Position numbers and translations under genes: made by a program. From Halichondria panicea (taxonomy: Eukaryota > Porifera > Demospongiae > Suberitida > Halichondriidae), in assembly GCF_963675165.1 (NCBI RefSeq), contig NC_087378.1, forward strand, positions 7,803,273-7,867,272: a stretch of DNA of 64,000 bases, written 5' to 3'. Positions 59,901 through 64,000 of the stretch are shown here, piece by piece. Each line of letters begins with the position of its first letter. Position 1 is the first letter of the stretch. The notes beneath the pieces are model-generated. The model ran no database searches. It saw only the letters and a list, made by a program, of their open reading frames with translations, and was not told the DNA's origin.

Positions 59901-62256
59901 TACAGAAAGCGTGGTCTCCGTTGGTGCTGGCTTGCAGAGCAGGAGACCTGGAGATAGTGCAGGGAATAGTGGCACTGGGAGCAGAGATTGACCTGCCCAC
60001 AAATGTGAGTGAGACAATACCTGCATTGTGTGTTATGGTAGCAACTGTCTAACAGACAAAATGGACTCCTCTGATGTGGGCTGCTCAAGAGGGTCATGTA
60101 AAGATGGCTACATTTCTACTGGAGAAGGGAGCATTTGTGGATTTCCCTGACGAGGTATGAATAGTCAAACACCACTGTCTCACCCCTATATAGCTATCTT
60201 ATTGTCTGCCACACAGAATGGGTGGACTCCAGTCATGCAAGCCAGTCAGGGAGGTCATGTGGGCGTGATCAATATCCTGCTGGATCACAATGCTAAAGTC
60301 AACCATCAAACTGAAGTAAGACCACCTAATACTAGCTGTAGCTAACTATACACAATTACTTTCAGACAACCTGGTGTGCTCTGATGGCGGCTGCTAAGAA
60401 CAAGCACAGTGATGCAGTGGACACACTTCTGAAGAGAGGAGCTCAAGTGGACATACAGAGAGATGTTAGGATCAGAGCAAAGGAACTACTCATTTAATTT
60501 TTTTATTACCCTTTACAGGATGGATCCACCACGCTGCAAGTTGCAAGCTATTACAAAGGCAACTCTGCTGTCATGAAGACCTTGATCAAACATGGAGCAA
60601 ATATTGATCACCTAAATAAGGTAAGTTGTTCACAGACTTCTTGTGGTACATTTCCATTTAGATTGGCTTCTGATAAGCTACTGGTGCATGTCTATCAATC
60701 TACATTCCATGTACTTTGTGGTCAAAGCTTTTATTCATCTGTGCTTGATAGAGTGACAACATACCGTATAGCGGGTATATTTCGAGGGTATAAATGTTCG
60801 CGGATTGAGCCTGTACCGCGAAAATTTATACCCACGAAAATTTATGAATAGTAGGCGTGTTCAGTATTATGGATTCGAGGCTAACGGTGTGGAGGTACAG
60901 CTGCATGTTGATGTGCGCATGCGCCAAAAGGCTGGAACACAGACCACGAAAATAAAAATCTGCGAAATTTTTTGTAGAGGTCCATCCGCAAAAATTTATA
61001 CCCTCGAAATATACCCGCTATACGGTAATCATGTGTAGGATGGCATGACTGCTCTGATGCTGGCCACTAACAAGGGTCACCTGGGTGTAGTGCAGGACCT
61101 CATCCAGGGAGGAGCAGACACTAACAAACAACATCCTGTAAGACCTCTCACATTGAAGAAAATTATTTTTATCATATCTCTCCTCACAGGAGACGGGATG
61201 GACTCCCATTTTCTTTGCTGCCAAAAGTGGTAAAATGGATATTTTCAAGGAATTACTTTATAATGGAGCAAAAACTGAAATTGAGGTAAATACTTAATAA
61301 ACTGTTTTGTATATTGTGTAAGCGTGTTGTAGATTTTAACCTAATGTGTTTTCACTTCCAGGGAAGGAATGTGGTTGATGTTGCAAGCATGTTCAAACGT
61401 GAAGAAATGCTTTCTGAGCTTAAAACATTTGAGCAAGCATCACACAGAATTGTAAGCTAGCTACTTGTATATACTTGCTATATTCAATCTATTTGCCCCC
61501 AGATCTCTAGTAGTGTGAATCCACCAAGTTTAGAGGCAGCTGAGCCAACTTCAGTGGAACAAGAACCATCCATAACTGAACCAAAGGTTGAGATATCACC
61601 TGAAGAGGTTACTAAACCAGAGCAAAAGTTGGCTGAGGACTCCACAGAAGAGGTGATAATAGAGCCTCCACAGCTGCCTGACCCTGAGGCAGTGAAGCCT
61701 TCACTCTCCACCACTGAGGTTTGTGTGTTGTTATTGTGTGGTGTGGGTGACTCTGTGAACTAGATAAGATTGGGCACCCTCACTACTACACTGTGTGAGT
61801 GGTTGTGTACATTGCCTAGTGGTTGGTCTTGTACCTCAAGTAGGTGTTAAAGTATGCATTTCCCTCTGTAATTGATAATTTTATTAATTAAATATAATTT
61901 CAGGAGTTGTCTCAAATGGACACAAAAGCCACCAAGGAGAAGAAATCAGAAGCCAAGAAATCCTCCAAAGTAAGAAAACTTCCTATTTTATTACATAGCT
62001 TCACTCTCATCTTGTTACGCAGGACATTGAAAAAGAGGCGAAGATTATTGAGCTCTTGCTGATGGGATTTGCTAATAGAATGGTCAATCCATCTAGCAAT
62101 AAATATCGATATGAAAAGACCAACATCGCTGATGTCATTGGAGGGAAAGGAGTGAAATCATTTGAAGAAATTACTCACAAACATTTTAGTGGAACCCCTA
62201 GTATTCAGAGGGCCATTGCTATTTCAGAAGATCCCGATGATAATTTTTTTTTATGA
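56912..62256 (+). CDS. 2A-CARD-Dom-ankyrin repeat protein with coding minisatellite
   Basis: Exons: 56912-56999 (leader plus 2A, DVKPNPGP), 57054-57356 (CARD-like: LISLDVYEETIKLNE, YEVFVEVF), 57433-57639 (Ser/Pro linker), 57687-59017 (Dom and acidic repeat), ankyrin 59130-59243, 59297-59395, 59906-60004, 60056-60154, 60217-60315, 60366-60464, 60519-60620, 61039-61137, 61190-61285, 61362-61451, then 61503-61718, 61904-61969, 62023-62256 (TGA). This is the undamaged relative of the broken copies at 17876 and 32307. Dom ends in ten 13-residue repeats. Introns carry a retrotransposon fragment (59437-59874) and a MITE (60764-61025). One 72-105 bp tail exon found in all paralogues is deleted near 61851; as a phase-0 exon its loss keeps the frame. 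The C-terminus is altered by a poly-T run (DDNFFL). Confidence 0.8.
58451..58840 (+). repeat. 39-bp coding minisatellite, 10 copies
   Basis: Encodes a 13-residue unit (EEEPAETKELSAP) ten times in the acidic tail of Dom. The paralogue at 42788-43746 has about one unit (EEEPAELSGSEEEPDETQ). Most units are identical at the nucleotide level apart from A/G in GAGCTG/GAGCTA. The long frame on the opposite strand here is only its shadow. Confidence 0.95.
59437..59874 (+). mobile_element. 5'-truncated non-LTR retrotransposon 3' end
   Basis: 438 bp inserted in an ankyrin intron, flanked by the 10-bp duplication TATGTAATGT (59427-59436 and 59875-59884); the paralogous intron at about 49645 has one copy. 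Frame + from about 59443 reads CPDTFAPSYTISATSEAG, KYTSLGSLHCFTPLAIETTGVLG, and after a frameshift LLQRLLVAVQHGNAASV. I recall this as the C-terminus of reverse-transcriptase polyproteins common in aquatic invertebrates. AT-rich tail at the 3' end. Confidence 0.65.
60764..61025. mobile_element. MITE with TA target duplication
   Basis: Inverted termini CCGTATAGCGGGTATATTTC and its reverse complement are flanked by TA (60762-60763, 61026-61027). The paralogous intron near 50540 has the uninterrupted ACAACATAATC sequence. TA duplication suggests a Tc1/mariner-type parent. It ends only about 13 bp before the ankyrin exon acceptor (61038), which is retained. Confidence 0.8.
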
Positions 62257-62433
62257 AATAGATCTACTGCTGTATAAGATATACATGAATGATGTATGGC
62301 ATAAATACATACTATTGAGTTATTGTTATTCCACATCCGCATATCTTGTAGTGTTCCACCCCCTGGATACCAGCATGAGCTATCCGAAATCTCCACTGCA
62401 TATATTAAAAGTTTAAGAGACTGATCCAGATCT

Positions 62434-63941
62434 ATGGAACCAGTAACCCAGGAGGATCTTTCAAGTGTGATCAATCTTGTAAAAGATCCTGTGCTACTTG
62501 CACTTCAACTCCCAGGATTTGAAGATGAACGTATAGCTATTGTAAATTGGGAAAGGGATAGTAAGAATGATCGATATGAATTTGCTAGAGTCGTAGCTCG
62601 GGTTTGGGTCCACAAGAAAAAAGAGAAAGCAACATGGGAAAACTTGATTAAAGCACTTCGATCGGAGTCTGTAGATGAATCAGTACTTGCTCAGGAAGTA
62701 CAAGATCGCTTTGTCCTCCGAAGAGGCTCCACTACATCTACAAGGTCCTCACTTGCAAGTTCTTTTACGTCCTCATTTACTGGTTCTGTGTTTGGTAGCT
62801 CTGGAAATGCAGGTATGAATGCATTATCATGCTGTGTGCATTAGTATACCTCTTTTAATTTTCAGATTCGCTCACTCTTGCTGATGCGGAGTTAGTGTCG
62901 CACACTAAAGACTGTAATAAGACACGGATCATGCGGCAATTTTCAATGCTGACTACAAAAATTGCGAAACAACTCCAGTCTCTCAATGTCAGTGTCAAGG
63001 AAGCCCGAGATCACATGGACCCTTTAATTGATAGATCCCAAAACTTTTATTCAAGAACAAGCAGGTGTCGAAGGTTTAATGATCTTTTTCGACTAATGAG
63101 TGGCACACCCAAGTATGAACCGCTATGGACCTACGATCATTACAGTCTTGTTAAGGATCTCGTCACTTTGGTAGACGTTGACAAAGATTCTAAGGACGAA
63201 ATGAAGTCGTTAGTACAAGACTATATTTCTGATCTTAATGGATACAGGGTGACAAAAAAACTTGCTTCTATACTACCCTACCACTTGAGTCAAGAATATC
63301 CTGAGCTTGTACACTCAGGAGAATATGAGCAGGACTTTTGTAAAGATCTCGGAAAAAAGCTTGAGTGCCGCATAAGGATCACCAATGAATCATTACAATA
63401 CGTTGCAAATCTCTGGTCTGACATTCAAAAGGAATTCACTATTCCGTCTCTAACAGCGCTCCTCTATCAGATTACCCGTGGGTCTGTAATTATCACATGG
63501 CTAATTCAGCCAAGCTGGGCATGCTGCATACTGAGAGAAATACTCACTTCTGTCCCATTCTTTCAAGATCATCTTATAATGAAAGTGGTCCTCGATGAAG
63601 AATGTATTTATGATGAGCAGAGTGGGATTGCCGACAACCAGGTGAGAAAGCTAATTATAATTTTTATGATTATTATGGTGTTGTTCAGGTTATCTGCTCT
63701 CTGTGGTTGAAGGAAGCTAGCTTGAGCGGTCGAATTGCAAAATTTCAAGAAGCCTTTTCCCAGCCAGCAGTCAACATTAATTCAACCATAACCAACGTAA
63801 GCAATATCATGTGTATACGTGTGTGTTTGACTGTGTGTGTTTCAGGATGGAGCCACAGCTCTCACCATAGCCTCGCAGTGTGGTCATGTGGAACTAGTGG
63901 AGTTCCTCCTGAGCAATGGGGCTGACACCACTACTCAATTG
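62434..63941 (+). CDS. Death-Dom-ankyrin gene, 5' part (runs off the window)
   Basis: Exons: 62434-62812 (Death), 62866-63641 (Dom), 63689-63796 (helical, ASLSGRIAKFQEAFS), 63846-63941 (first ankyrin repeat, ALTIASQCGHVELVEFLL); donor at 63942. The Death exon reads LALQLPGFEDERIA and TWENLIKALRSES, then a Ser/Thr-rich linker. Dom (LWTYDHYSLVKDL, IITWLIQPSWACC) is closest to that of the Death-Death genes at 4072 and 46646, yet only one Death exon is present, and the sequence is clearly more diverged than between those two. About 180 bp of AT-rich sequence (62257-62433) separates it from the previous gene; nothing recognisable there. Confidence 0.8.
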
Positions 63942-64000
63942 GTATGTACGTATACCGTATTACTATAGACATAGAATTATTATGTGAATTTTGCAAGCGT

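Overview
The window is animal nuclear DNA, most likely from a demosponge; Amphimedon is my best guess. The basis is: many short GT..AG introns, one 33-residue ankyrin (ANK) repeat per exon, expanded Death/CARD/ROCO/ankyrin gene families, and 2A-type motifs (DVESNPGP, DVKPNPGP) at protein N-termini. The species assignment is inference. Exons below were placed by hand from splice signals, reading-frame phase and comparison between paralogues inside the window. No alignment or expression data were used. All genes are on the + strand and form one tandem, repeatedly duplicated array of predicted innate-immune or cell-death type sensors.

Layout. 113-3943: 3' part of an ankyrin gene. 4072-9323: Death-Death-conserved domain (called 'Dom' here)-ankyrin gene. 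9571-17620: Death-Dom-ankyrin gene, broken by a 3.7 kb pogo-like transposon (10130-13870) that carries its own multi-exon gene and a nested MITE. 17876-19226: a broken 2A-CARD gene and a broken ribosomal protein S8 (RPS8) copy. 19420-31981: a chimeric, internally duplicated locus with a membrane leader, four 2A segments, CARD-like, Death, Dom and ankyrin exons. 32307-33630: second broken 2A-CARD plus RPS8 pair. 33823-41744: the most complete large sensor, membrane leader-2A-CARD-Death-CARD-ankyrin-ROCO GTPase-Death. 42025-46515: 2A-CARD-Dom-ankyrin. 46646-51900: Death-Death-Dom-ankyrin. 52148-56134: Death-Dom-ankyrin, the uninterrupted relative of the broken gene at 9571. 56239-56650: small Death-only gene. 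56912-62256: 2A-CARD-Dom-ankyrin. 62434 to the window end: start of another Death-Dom-ankyrin gene. The block from about 1.35 to 9.95 kb is repeated about 42.57 kb downstream.

How the parts may work together. Death-fold domains (Death, CARD-like) normally oligomerise with partners, ankyrin repeats bind ligands, and the ROCO GTPase resembles the nucleotide switch of sensor proteins. The 2A motifs suggest ribosome skipping: either a short signal-peptide-like leader or a two-helix membrane leader would be made separately from the cytosolic sensor. In the 19-32 kb locus, exon phases would allow several 2A sites in one reading frame, which could yield a poly-2A immune polyprotein. This is the most unusual feature of the window, and it rests on splice inference alone.
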